64,000 nucleotides of DNA from Zobellia alginiliquefaciens (GTDB taxonomy: Bacteria > Bacteroidota > Bacteroidia > Flavobacteriales > Flavobacteriaceae), in NCBI RefSeq assembly GCF_029323795.1, contig NZ_CP119758.1, positions 806,001-870,000 of the forward strand. Reading direction: 5' to 3'. The notes beneath the pieces were generated by a model, which did not search any database, was not told where the DNA came from, and worked only from the letters and a program-made list of their open reading frames with translations. The position numbers were made by a program, and so were the translations under genes. Below, in pieces: positions 44,061-52,761 of the stretch. Position 1 is the first letter of the stretch. Every line of letters begins with the position of its first letter.

Positions 44061-46603
44061 AGAATTCTACATCCAACGAAAGTTTACGGACACCTTGGCT
44101 CTTTAAAATGGCTTTGCGCGATGCCAAAGCCAGTAAAGTGCGATTGTTACTATTTATGGCTTCCATTATTTTGGGCATTGCAGCGGTCGTTTCCATTCAG
44201 CTGTTCAGCACCAATTTAAAGGACAACATACAGCGCCAGTCCAAAGCGTTAATGGGTGCTGATTTTAAAATCGACTCAAAGCAAATACCTACGGAACGGG
44301 CACAGGCTATTATAGATTCGTTACAGCCAGATGCGTATGAAGTTAACTTTGTCTCCATGGCCGTTTTCCCTAAGAACGGCGGCACCAAACTCGTAAAGGT
44401 CCAAGGTCTGGAAGGTGATTTTCCGTTTTATGGGGAAATAGATACGCAACCGACTTCCGTTGCCGGCACTTACCAAGAGTCGGGCGGAGCACTGGTAGAT
44501 GCTACGCTGATGCTTCAATTTGATATTCATCCAGGGGATTCAATAAAAATAGGCGAACTGACCATTCCTATTGCGGGTGAGGTAAAAGCGATTCCGGGCA
44601 GTACCGCCATTTCAACTTCCGTGGCGCCTCCTGTTATCATTCCCTATCGCTATATTGAGGCTACAAAACTGCTACAATTCGGCAGTCGAAAAGAATATCA
44701 ATATTACTACAAGGTACAGGATACCGTCAATCTAAAACAACTGCAGGACAAACTAGAGCCCGAACTGGAATTGGAAAATGCTGATTTGGATACCCATACC
44801 AGCACCACGAACCGTTTGGGGAGGCGCTATGACAATGTGGGCAAGTTTCTGAACTTAGCTGCCTTTATCGCTTTACTCTTAGGATGTATCGGTATTGCCA
44901 GTTCGGTACATATCTACATCAAAGAGAAATTAAAAGCTATCGCTATTTTAAAATGTATGGGTGCTTCCCGACTTCAGAGTTTTCTGATTTTCCTGATTCA
45001 GATTGCCGGAATAGGAGCAATTGGTGGTCTCATCGGGTCGTTGATCGGGATTGGCATACAGGAGTTATTTCCGTATTTGCTCAAAGAGTTTTTACCCTTT
45101 GACCTTGAAATTACCATTTCCGTACAACCATTGATTATTGGGGTGTTGCTCGGGCTGTTTATGTCCGTTTTATTTGCACTTCTTCCCCTATTAAGAACCT
45201 GGTACGTATCGCCTTTGGATGTTTTAAGGGTTGATGAAAATTCGTCTCAAGAACCACAATCCATACGATTATTGGTATTTGGGGCCATTCTGGTATTCTT
45301 ATTTTTATTTTCCTTTTGGCTGATCAGAGATGCCATGTATGCCTTGGCATTTGTTGGTGGTACTCTTGTTACGTTTACAGTTCTGGGGCTTGTAGCTTCG
45401 CTTTTTACAAAGTTGGTAAAACGCTTTTTTCCCAAGCATTGGAGCTTTACCGCACGGCAAAGTTTACTCAACCTTTTCAGGCCCAATAACCAAACGGTTG
45501 TTTTGGTGGTCGCTATTGGTTTGGGAACGTTCTTGATAAGCACCTTATATTTTACAAAAGATATTCTGTTGGCAAAAGCCGAAGTTGGAGATACTTCAGA
45601 AGCGGCCAATATGATAATTTTGGATATTCAACCGGAACAGCGCGATTCGGTTGCACAAACTATAAACGGCAAAGGTTTTCCCGTACTTAAGAATATTCCT
45701 TTGGTGACCATGCGAATGCACAACATTAACGGCACATCCGTAAATGAACTGCGAAAAGACACTACAAAACAAATACGCCGTTGGATTCTGAACCACGAAT
45801 TTAGGACCACCTACCGTGATTCGCTTACCTCTTCTGAAAATTTGCTGGAAGGCGAATGGACGCCAGAAATAAAAACAGGCGAACCTATCTCTATATCCAT
45901 TTCGGATAATCTGGCCAGAGATGCAAAACTGGGCATTGGCGACCCAGTTGTATTTAATGTGCAAGGTGTTTTAATGGAAACCACGGTGGGGAGCATCCGT
46001 GAAGTAGACTGGGCACAGATGCAGCTTAATTTTTCCATATTGTTTCCTAAAGGGGTTTTGGAACAAGCACCACAGTTCAACGTGTTTACAAGTACTATTC
46101 CGGACGAAAAAGGTTCGGCACTTTTGCAACGCGACTTGGTTGCGAAATTCCCGAACTTGACCATCATAGACCTGAGACAGGTTTCCTCCTTGCTGGAAGA
46201 CATATTGGACCAAGTATCCTGGGTCATCAATTTTATGGCGTTTTTTAGCATTTTTACGGGTATTATCGTACTTATTGGCTCGGTTAGAACCAGTAAATAC
46301 CAACGTATTAAGGAAAGCGTGTTGCTCCGTACGTTGGGCGCCAAAAACAATCAGATTTTAAAGATATCCGCTTTGGAATATGTGTTTTTAGGCTTGTTAG
46401 GAAGTTTGGTCGGAATTATACTAGCATTAATAAGTAGTCTATGTTTGGCCCTATTTGTTTTCAAGGAACCCTTTGTGCCGTCATATATTCCGTTTGTGGT
46501 GTTCTTACCGGGAATTACGCTGCTCGTCTTGATCATCGGTCTAAGTAATATTCAAACCGTGTTGCGTAGTTCGCCTTTGGAGGTGTTACGAAAAGAAGGA
46601 TAA
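44057..46603 (+). CDS. FtsX-like ABC permease (YbbP-like), with two FtsX/MacB domains
   Basis: This 848-residue permease begins with an anchoring helix (LLLFMASIILGIAAVVSI), then a periplasmic domain, an FtsX module (FLNLAAFIALLLGCIGIASSVHIYIKEKLKAIAILKCMGAS), a second periplasmic domain, and a C-terminal FtsX module (FMAFFSIFTGIIVLIGSVRTSKYQRIKESVLLRTLGAKN). The duplication matches E. coli YbbP. It ends 170 bp before a bidirectional terminator. Confidence 0.9.
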   Translation: MKNSTSNESLRTPWLFKMALRDAKASKVRLLLFMASIILGIAAVVSIQLFSTNLKDNIQRQSKALMGADFKIDSKQIPTERAQAIIDSLQPDAYEVNFVSMAVFPKNGGTKLVKVQGLEGDFPFYGEIDTQPTSVAGTYQESGGALVDATLMLQFDIHPGDSIKIGELTIPIAGEVKAIPGSTAISTSVAPPVIIPYRYIEATKLLQFGSRKEYQYYYKVQDTVNLKQLQDKLEPELELENADLDTHTSTTNRLGRRYDNVGKFLNLAAFIALLLGCIGIASSVHIYIKEKLKAIAILKCMGASRLQSFLIFLIQIAGIGAIGGLIGSLIGIGIQELFPYLLKEFLPFDLEITISVQPLIIGVLLGLFMSVLFALLPLLRTWYVSPLDVLRVDENSSQEPQSIRLLVFGAILVFLFLFSFWLIRDAMYALAFVGGTLVTFTVLGLVASLFTKLVKRFFPKHWSFTARQSLLNLFRPNNQTVVLVVAIGLGTFLISTLYFTKDILLAKAEVGDTSEAANMIILDIQPEQRDSVAQTINGKGFPVLKNIPLVTMRMHNINGTSVNELRKDTTKQIRRWILNHEFRTTYRDSLTSSENLLEGEWTPEIKTGEPISISISDNLARDAKLGIGDPVVFNVQGVLMETTVGSIREVDWAQMQLNFSILFPKGVLEQAPQFNVFTSTIPDEKGSALLQRDLVAKFPNLTIIDLRQVSSLLEDILDQVSWVINFMAFFSIFTGIIVLIGSVRTSKYQRIKESVLLRTLGAKNNQILKISALEYVFLGLLGSLVGIILALISSLCLALFVFKEPFVPSYIPFVVFLPGITLLVLIIGLSNIQTVLRSSPLEVLRKEG

Positions 46604-46659
46604 TTATATGATGATTTGTTTAGTCTAAAATACAAATTCAATCAAATTTCAAAACTTCA

Positions 46660-46719
46660 TTATATGCCAAAACATATAATTAGTAACATTAGCCCCATTT
46701 TATATGTCAAAGCATATAA
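46660..46719. repeat. Two near-identical palindromes in the post-permease gap
   Basis: The two 20-bp elements at 46660-46679 and 46700-46719 each consist of TTATATG, six bases, CATATAA; the inner six differ only slightly (CCAAAA and TCAAAG). They are 40 bp apart start to start. A half-site TTATATG also occurs at 46604-46610, overlapping the permease stop. They could be regulator-binding sites or a hairpin-forming repeat. No gene start lies within reach on either strand except possibly a short RNA ending at the terminator. Confidence 0.72.
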
Positions 46720-46772
46720 AACACATATCAGAAACACCTACTAAAATCAATACTATAAAAATCATCAACAAA

Positions 46773-46805
46773 AAAGCCCCGTAAACATTTTGTTTACGGG
46801 GCTTT
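46773..46805. terminator. Bidirectional intrinsic terminator
   Basis: Arms AAAGCCCCGTAAAC (46773-46786) and GTTTACGGGGCTTT (46792-46805) separate the convergent permease and MORN genes; A/T runs flank it on both sides. Confidence 0.9.
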
Positions 46806-46831
46806 ATATTCGCTATAGATAAGAACGTACT

Positions 46832-47674
46832 TTACCTATCGTTAATTTCCACAAGTTTGTCATCGCTCCATTCGCCACCGGCTACCAAATCGCCATCAGA
46901 ATCAAAGAATTTACCGGTTCCGCTACGTTTATCCTCTTTCCATTGGCCAGCGTACTTTTCGCCGTTTGGCCAGTAATACGTACCAAATCCGCTGCGTTTA
47001 TCGTTTTTGTAGGTACCAATGTAATATTCGCCATCAGGCCAGTAGAACGTTCCTTCGCCATCGCGCTGGTTGTCCGCCCATTGCCCTTCGTAACGACTGC
47101 CGCTATCCAAAAGTGCAATTCCGTAACCGTTGGCTTTTCCATTTTTTACCTTGCCAACATAGTGCATTAAGTTGCCTTTCGCACTTTTAAATTTTAGGTA
47201 TTGGCCAGAAGATTTATCCTTCATCTGTTTCTTCAAACGGGCCAATTGTACTTTGGTTTTCTCCAGTGAAAAGTTTAAAGAATCATATTTACGTACTTCA
47301 CTTGCCGTAGCTCTGGTTGGTTTTGGCAAACTGTCCAATTCCGCTTTTAACGAATCTTCTTTTGGTCGGGCTCCGGACTTCACTTGTGCCAATTTCTGCG
47401 CCAAGGCAATACGTAACGGAATTCCCATTTTATTTTCTTCCCTCACCTTTAAAGAGGCCGTATACGATTCAATTGCCGAATCATATTTACCTTCCAACAA
47501 CATAGAATCTATAATAGCCAATTTCTCATATTCGTCCAGTTCTTCGGAAATCTGCCCTTGTTGTACCTGGGCTTCCTCCAACTGCTGCTTCAACGAATTC
47601 GATTTTATAAAATAGAACAAAGAACAACCGATACTAGCGGCCAAAATCACATAAATTGCAATATTCTTTTTCAT
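46832..47674 (-). CDS. Membrane-anchored MORN-repeat protein
   Basis: This 280-residue protein has an N-terminal membrane helix (IAIYVILAASIGCSLFYFI), a long coiled coil (about residues 28-155) and four to five MORN repeats at the C-terminus: KVKNGKANGYGIALLDSG, RYEGQWADNQRDGEGTFYW, YYIGTYKNDKRSGFGTYYW, KYAGQWKEDKRSGTGKFF. MORN repeats bind membranes or scaffold proteins. It is the last gene of an operon with the DUF2490 and MORN-like genes upstream on the minus strand. Confidence 0.85.
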   Translation of the reverse strand: MKKNIAIYVILAASIGCSLFYFIKSNSLKQQLEEAQVQQGQISEELDEYEKLAIIDSMLLEGKYDSAIESYTASLKVREENKMGIPLRIALAQKLAQVKSGARPKEDSLKAELDSLPKPTRATASEVRKYDSLNFSLEKTKVQLARLKKQMKDKSSGQYLKFKSAKGNLMHYVGKVKNGKANGYGIALLDSGSRYEGQWADNQRDGEGTFYWPDGEYYIGTYKNDKRSGFGTYYWPNGEKYAGQWKEDKRSGTGKFFDSDGDLVAGGEWSDDKLVEINDR

Positions 47675-47702
47675 GGTTTCTTGGTTTTATGTTTTATACG
47701 GC

Positions 47703-48533
47703 TTAATCGTCTAGATGGATCGATGGTAATTTCTTTTTCACCCTTCTGAAATCCGGGGAATAGTACATATGAAAGCGCATCGTCCAGGTTTGTTTAAAAT
47801 ATCCCGCATTGACCAAATCCTGTCCTTGGGAGTACATTAATCCGGCAGCAAAAGTCAGTCTTGGAGTAGCGATATAACCAAAAGTGGTCGTCAATCGTAA
47901 ATCTTCCATGGCACTGCCCACAACCTCTTTTCCGCTTTGCATAATCAGTTCCGCTTCCGGGGAAACGTAAAAAGTCTTGGGCTTTAGTTTGTGGCTGTTT
48001 AAAGGCACTTTTGCCCGGAACATATAACGCCATCTATTTCTGTAGATGTAATCACTGTTCTCTACAAAACTCTGCGTCCACCTATGTTCTATTCGGATAC
48101 GATGGTAAATCATTGCGGTATATAGCGGCTGTGCAAATTGATACTGATGCCAAATACGCCATTCGGGAACCACGTTTCTATCTTCGGAATCCTCATCTGT
48201 ATTAAAATTGATACGCACTACCCCACCCAAACTAAAGTTCACCTTTTTAGAATAAATGTACCCAATGGCGTGGCGGTTATAAATTTGACCGATCTGACCA
48301 ATAAACGGGGTTTCTTCCGTTTCTTGAAAACGAAAATGGGTCTGTGCATCCCAAAACAAACGTTTTCCTATTCTTATTTTACCGTAGGTATTCACCCAAA
48401 CTTTAGTGGTCGGGTCTTTGTATTGTGATGATTCCGGTAAATATACTTTTTCCTCTTCTTGCGCCATGACGCTTCCGGTTACCACCAAGAGCGACATTAC
48501 GAGCCAAATAAAATTATTTCTTCTGCTTTCCAT
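47703..48533 (-). CDS. DUF2490 outer-membrane protein
   Basis: This 276-residue protein carries a signal peptide (to about residue 24, SVMAQ) and a beta-barrel-like rest with the DUF2490 pattern: VWVNTYGKIRIGKRLFWDAQTHFRFQE, EWRIWHQYQFAQPLYTAMIYHRIRIEHRW, YIYRNRWRYMFRAKVPL, and a final aromatic strand. It is expected in the outer membrane. It is 2 bp from the upstream MORN-like gene and 28 bp from the downstream one, so all three form an operon. Confidence 0.82.
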   Translation of the reverse strand: MESRRNNFIWLVMSLLVVTGSVMAQEEEKVYLPESSQYKDPTTKVWVNTYGKIRIGKRLFWDAQTHFRFQETEETPFIGQIGQIYNRHAIGYIYSKKVNFSLGGVVRINFNTDEDSEDRNVVPEWRIWHQYQFAQPLYTAMIYHRIRIEHRWTQSFVENSDYIYRNRWRYMFRAKVPLNSHKLKPKTFYVSPEAELIMQSGKEVVGSAMEDLRLTTTFGYIATPRLTFAAGLMYSQGQDLVNAGYFKQTWTMRFHMYYSPDFRRVKKKLPSIHLDD

Positions 48534-48535
48534 GT

Positions 48536-50470
48536 CTATTTCTCTTTGGCGGTTGATTGCTCATGAAGCAGTTTCATAATCTCATTGGGGTTCTTCTCCC
48601 TACGCAATTTGCGTTCTAGTTTTTTGGTATCCTCTTCCCTAAGTTTCACCATACGATCGTTGGTATGTGTAATCTGCTCGGTAAGCTTTTTTGCATTCTC
48701 ACAATCCACTTGAGTTGCTTGTATCAGAAAATCAGGAAGGAGTATTTCGCTGTAGGCGGAAGTAACTCTCTTTTTCACCCCTTCTTGCATTACCGTTGCC
48801 ATAAAGGGGTTCCAAATGGCATCTTCGTACAGTACTTTTATTTCTTCGGATGTAGCGGGAAGGTTGCCAAGAACACCCGTTAATTCCTGTAATTCTCCCA
48901 AGCATACTTTCAGCTTGTTACCAAAAGCCAATTTCTCTTCGGGCTTGTTCAAGGAAGCATATTCCCCTAAGGACTTGTCCGCGAGCTTTTTTAAGTTGTT
49001 TAGCGGAGCATTGTATAGCAACGGCAGTGCAGGCAGCAAAGAATCTATTTGGGTTACCAAACTATCGTTCTCCGCAATCAAGTCTTTTTCCAGTCCGTTT
49101 AGGGCCTGTAGTCGTGCCTCGTTCGTCAATCGGTCGGATAAGGATTCCATAAGCTCATGTAAACTTAGCTTGGCGTATTCGGCTATTGCGGCGACCGTTT
49201 TAGTGGAGTTGCCATTAAAATTGAATTCACCCGTATTGGCCAATACAAAAGTTCTTGTGTTTTGAGCCGTATCCGTTACAACTTCAATATTCGTATTGGG
49301 CTTTCCGGACGGCCACAATTGTTGCATCAATTTGGGAAGCTCCATATATTCCAGAATATCTTCCTCCTTATACTTTACAAAAGTGTGAAGCGGTTGTAGA
49401 AAATCGGCATCTATTTTTTTGACCACTTCATATCTATACTGCGCATCGGCATCGGAGCGGCGTACAATATTCAAGTGACTGTTATTTAAAAGGGTATCGC
49501 TGATGGATTTTGCCGCTTTAAAATCTTGGGCAATTTGGTCAATATCTGCTTTCTGCTGGGCATCCAATGCATAAAAAGGGACTTTCACCTGAAAATTAGG
49601 AGTCAAGTCCGTTGATCCCATTTTGTTTAAAATGCCGTTCAATCTTGAATAGTAACCGTCGTTCTCGGCCAACAGCTGGGCAACATCACTTTTAAAATCA
49701 ATAGAATTTTCAGAAGTTATGGTTGCTTTTAAAAGGTCTATATATCCTTGATTTAGTGCAATCGTTTTGTAAGAGTCGTGCGAAGTAAAAACATTAATTT
49801 CTTTGGATATCCCATCCGTGGTCCAATTGATTTTCTGTAGCAGCCCCTCGTCAAAAATCCAGTTTTCGGTATCTTCTAGGTCATTAGATGCGTAGGAGGT
49901 CCATTCGTCATGCGCTAGCCCGTTTCTTAGAAAGCGGCCCACGAGCACCGTACTATCGTTTTCCATCTGAAAACTTTGTTGGGGCACGCCATTTTCAAAA
50001 TTGATGATACTGCTAAAAAGTGTGGTTTCTACTTCGGAGGATTTAATACGGTTTACTTCATACGACCATTTTCCATGGGGCTTTCCGTTTAAAATAGTTC
50101 CCCTTCCCTCCTCTTGTTGGCCACTGACCAACACGCGGTATTCGTAACCTACAAGCTTACTTTCGCTCTCCGTTTGAAACTCGCCAAACTGAAAAAGCCA
50201 AGGTCCCGTTGGGGTGCCTTTATCAAAACTGCCTTCCATTAAAAAAGAAGTATCCGCTTCTTCCAATAAGGCATTGAGGTTGCTACTTTGTAATTGAAAA
50301 GTACCATCGTAGAGGGTGTCCTGTTCCGTTACTACATAGGTGTAGGCAGCTTTCCCCTTGTAGGCACCAACTTCTAGCGGGCCATTGTATTGTTGCTTCT
50401 CCTGACCATACGAATGGCACAGGAACACCAGGGAAATTAAAAGAACAAGCCGTTTTTTAAAATAGATCAT
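48536..50470 (-). CDS. Secreted MORN-like repeat protein
   Basis: The ATG at 50470 gives 644 residues with a clear signal peptide (IYFKKRLVLLISLVFLCHSYG); the upstream extension lacks signal character. The first part carries degenerate MORN units (GSFDKGTPTGPWLFQFGEF, GRGTILNGKPHGKWSYEV); the remainder is mainly helical with coiled-coil stretches and a terminal charged helix (VKLREEDTKKLERKLRREKNPNEIM). It is the first gene of the three-gene operon. Function is not known; an envelope scaffold is inferred. Confidence 0.7.
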   Translation of the reverse strand: MIYFKKRLVLLISLVFLCHSYGQEKQQYNGPLEVGAYKGKAAYTYVVTEQDTLYDGTFQLQSSNLNALLEEADTSFLMEGSFDKGTPTGPWLFQFGEFQTESESKLVGYEYRVLVSGQQEEGRGTILNGKPHGKWSYEVNRIKSSEVETTLFSSIINFENGVPQQSFQMENDSTVLVGRFLRNGLAHDEWTSYASNDLEDTENWIFDEGLLQKINWTTDGISKEINVFTSHDSYKTIALNQGYIDLLKATITSENSIDFKSDVAQLLAENDGYYSRLNGILNKMGSTDLTPNFQVKVPFYALDAQQKADIDQIAQDFKAAKSISDTLLNNSHLNIVRRSDADAQYRYEVVKKIDADFLQPLHTFVKYKEEDILEYMELPKLMQQLWPSGKPNTNIEVVTDTAQNTRTFVLANTGEFNFNGNSTKTVAAIAEYAKLSLHELMESLSDRLTNEARLQALNGLEKDLIAENDSLVTQIDSLLPALPLLYNAPLNNLKKLADKSLGEYASLNKPEEKLAFGNKLKVCLGELQELTGVLGNLPATSEEIKVLYEDAIWNPFMATVMQEGVKKRVTSAYSEILLPDFLIQATQVDCENAKKLTEQITHTNDRMVKLREEDTKKLERKLRREKNPNEIMKLLHEQSTAKEK

Positions 50471-50776
50471 TCGGCAATTTTGGTATATAATTGGTTCGTC
50501 TTGGTAGTAAAATACGGAGCTCAGCCCCATATGGACGTTTGCCTGAAGCCTTTTTGACGAATACGGAAACCTCTACGTCTATTTTTACGGATTTATCAGA
50601 CAATCAACCACTTCCATTAAAAATTAGGGCAAACCTGCTCATTTTCAAACGGATGTGAAAAAATGTATCTATCACATCGGGCTACATCCATTTTCAAAAT
50701 TATTATCAAGCTAGAATAATTGACTCCCTTCCATTTTTTACCTTTACGTATTCCCAACACTTCAACCCAAAATATC
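50471..50776. other. Non-coding gap
   Basis: About 300 bp between the divergent MORN operon and ATP-grasp gene. I see no reading frame of note, hairpin terminator, repeat, or perfect TAnnTTTG box. Promoters for both genes are expected here but cannot be assigned. Confidence 0.5.
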
Positions 50777-51832
50777 GTGCAAAAAATAGCTATTCTATAT
50801 CAGGCCAAACTACCCCCAATAAAAGATGGGGTGCAGAAACCAATGAAACCTGGTGGATATTCAGACAGTGGGGCGGATATTGCTTGTGCGCTACATAAAC
50901 ACGGCATACAAATAGTAACACCTGTAGATGAACCCAATATAGAAACCTATTTGGATTGGGTATTTCCGGATACCAAAGAAGGCATTGAAAAAGCCTTGGA
51001 AAAAGGAGCCAATACATTTTGGCTGAATACCGTTTTGTACAAAGAACATGAGATCACACATTTCTTTGACCGTGATGTCCGGTTTGTTGGGCAACTACCA
51101 GAGGAGGTAGATATGTATGACGACAAATATTTTACGAACGAATTTTTAAGAAATAACAACATTGCCATTCCAAGGACCCAACTAATTTCAAGTGAAAATT
51201 TTACCGATTATTCGCTTGAAATGGATTTCCCTCTGGTCGTTAAACCCTTAAGAGGTAGGGGAAGCCAAGGTGTATCTTTAGTAAAGAACCCTACAGAACT
51301 GAACATTCAACTCAACGCGATATTCTCAGGCGAAGCATACGGCACAGTAGTGTATGTAGAGGAGTTTTTAAACGGTCAGGAAATTACGGTAACCGTAATG
51401 CCTGCGGGTACGTATACCATCAATGACCAAGAGATACGTTACAAAAAACCCTGGTGCCTACCGGCCGTTAAAAGGTTCAACCATAAAGACGGTATTGCCC
51501 CCTACAACGGTACGGTGGCGGTCATGCAAAATAGCTCGGTTCTGGATGAGGATGAACTGAATTCTAAAGAAGTTGAAAAGGCATACGCCCAATGCGAAAA
51601 AGCGGGCGAACTCCTGAAGATAAAGGCCCCTATTCGTATAGATTGCCGCGCGGATATAAAAGGGAATTACTTTTTGTTCGATTTGAATATGAAACCCAAT
51701 ATGACCGGACCTTCACGACCCAACAGGCAAAACCAAGATAGTTTAACCTTACTGGCCGCAAGAAAAATAGGTTGGGACTATATAGATCTTTTAAGAAATA
51801 TGCTTAAACAAGCTTGGAAAACCCATAGCTGA
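50777..51832 (+). CDS. ATP-grasp ligase, D-alanine-D-alanine ligase-like
   Basis: The start is uncertain: a GTG at 50777 (351 residues, VQKIAILYQAK) begins the conserved N-terminus, and a TTG at 50720 would add 19 residues; there is no upstream ATG. The ATP-grasp fold shows VVKPLRGRGSQGVSLVKN (phosphate-binding loop), VYVEEFLNGQEITVTV and FDLNMKPNMTGPSRPNR (metal-binding loop). Such enzymes join a carboxylate to an amine through an acyl phosphate; the substrate is unknown. The VOC gene follows after 13 bp. Confidence 0.75.
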   Translation: MQKIAILYQAKLPPIKDGVQKPMKPGGYSDSGADIACALHKHGIQIVTPVDEPNIETYLDWVFPDTKEGIEKALEKGANTFWLNTVLYKEHEITHFFDRDVRFVGQLPEEVDMYDDKYFTNEFLRNNNIAIPRTQLISSENFTDYSLEMDFPLVVKPLRGRGSQGVSLVKNPTELNIQLNAIFSGEAYGTVVYVEEFLNGQEITVTVMPAGTYTINDQEIRYKKPWCLPAVKRFNHKDGIAPYNGTVAVMQNSSVLDEDELNSKEVEKAYAQCEKAGELLKIKAPIRIDCRADIKGNYFLFDLNMKPNMTGPSRPNRQNQDSLTLLAARKIGWDYIDLLRNMLKQAWKTHS

Positions 51833-51845
51833 CCATGAATAAATT

Positions 51846-52517
51846 ATGCAGATCAAAGAATTAAAAATATATAGCTCAAAGATTAAAGCGCAAACCCACT
51901 TCTATACCCAAATTTTAGGATTGAGGGTTCTACGCCAAAGTGATAAAAATGTGGTTTTGCAACTGGGGAAATCCATTCTCCACATAGCCTATGCACCTAA
52001 AACAACACCGTACCATTTTGCCATTAATATTCCCGCAAACCAGGAAACTGAAGCGTTAGACTGGCTGAAAGCAAAAGTGAAGATATTGACAAATGGCAGC
52101 AAAGAAATACAGGATTTTGAATTTTGGAATGCCAAAGCCATTTACTTTTATGATCCAGACCACAATATAGTGGAGCTTATTGCCCGGAAAAACTTGAACA
52201 ATGCTTCCGACCAAAAATTTAACGCCGATCAGTTTCTTGAGATTTCGGAAATAGGATTGCCTACCCATGATATTGAAAAAGAATTCATTGAACTACATAC
52301 GAGTACCGGAATTGAAATCTACGATGGAGGGTTTAGTAGGTTCTGTGCCATTGGCGATGAACACGGACTTTTTATATGCATTAACAAAAGCGTAAAAGAC
52401 TGGTTCCCCACGAATGACAAGGCTTTTTCTTCCGATTTTGAAATAAAACTTACCGAGAAAGGCAAAGCGTACCAAATTACCTATAAAAATGAAGAACTAA
52501 AGACCGTAAAAGATTAG
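51846..52517 (+). CDS. VOC/glyoxalase-superfamily protein
   Basis: This 223-residue protein has one clear VOC module: IKELKIYSSKIKAQTHFYTQILGLRVLRQ, then FDPDHNIVELI-like FYDPDHNIVELIARK at about residue 110. A second, weaker module follows (ISEIGLPTHDIEKEFIELH, FCAIGDEHGLFICIN). VOC proteins are metal-dependent lyases, isomerases or dioxygenases, or antibiotic-binding proteins. It probably works with the ATP-grasp enzyme encoded 13 bp upstream. Confidence 0.75.
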   Translation: MQIKELKIYSSKIKAQTHFYTQILGLRVLRQSDKNVVLQLGKSILHIAYAPKTTPYHFAINIPANQETEALDWLKAKVKILTNGSKEIQDFEFWNAKAIYFYDPDHNIVELIARKNLNNASDQKFNADQFLEISEIGLPTHDIEKEFIELHTSTGIEIYDGGFSRFCAIGDEHGLFICINKSVKDWFPTNDKAFSSDFEIKLTEKGKAYQITYKNEELKTVKD

Positions 52518-52761
52518 TTTATAAAAGCGTATCCGCACTGAAAACACGGATAACAAAGAAAAGAGTTCATAAAAACCCACGTTATACCCGTAATTTCTTA
52601 CACTTTAACGAGTAAAACAGTAGATGACCGCAATTGTAAAAAGAACACTTGTTTTTAGTATTGCTATTTTACGATATTTAAGGTGTGTAGGAAAATAGTG
52701 TTGGGGTTTGAGTGAAACACGAAAATAACCCTATTAATATACTGCTTATAACAAATTGGAT

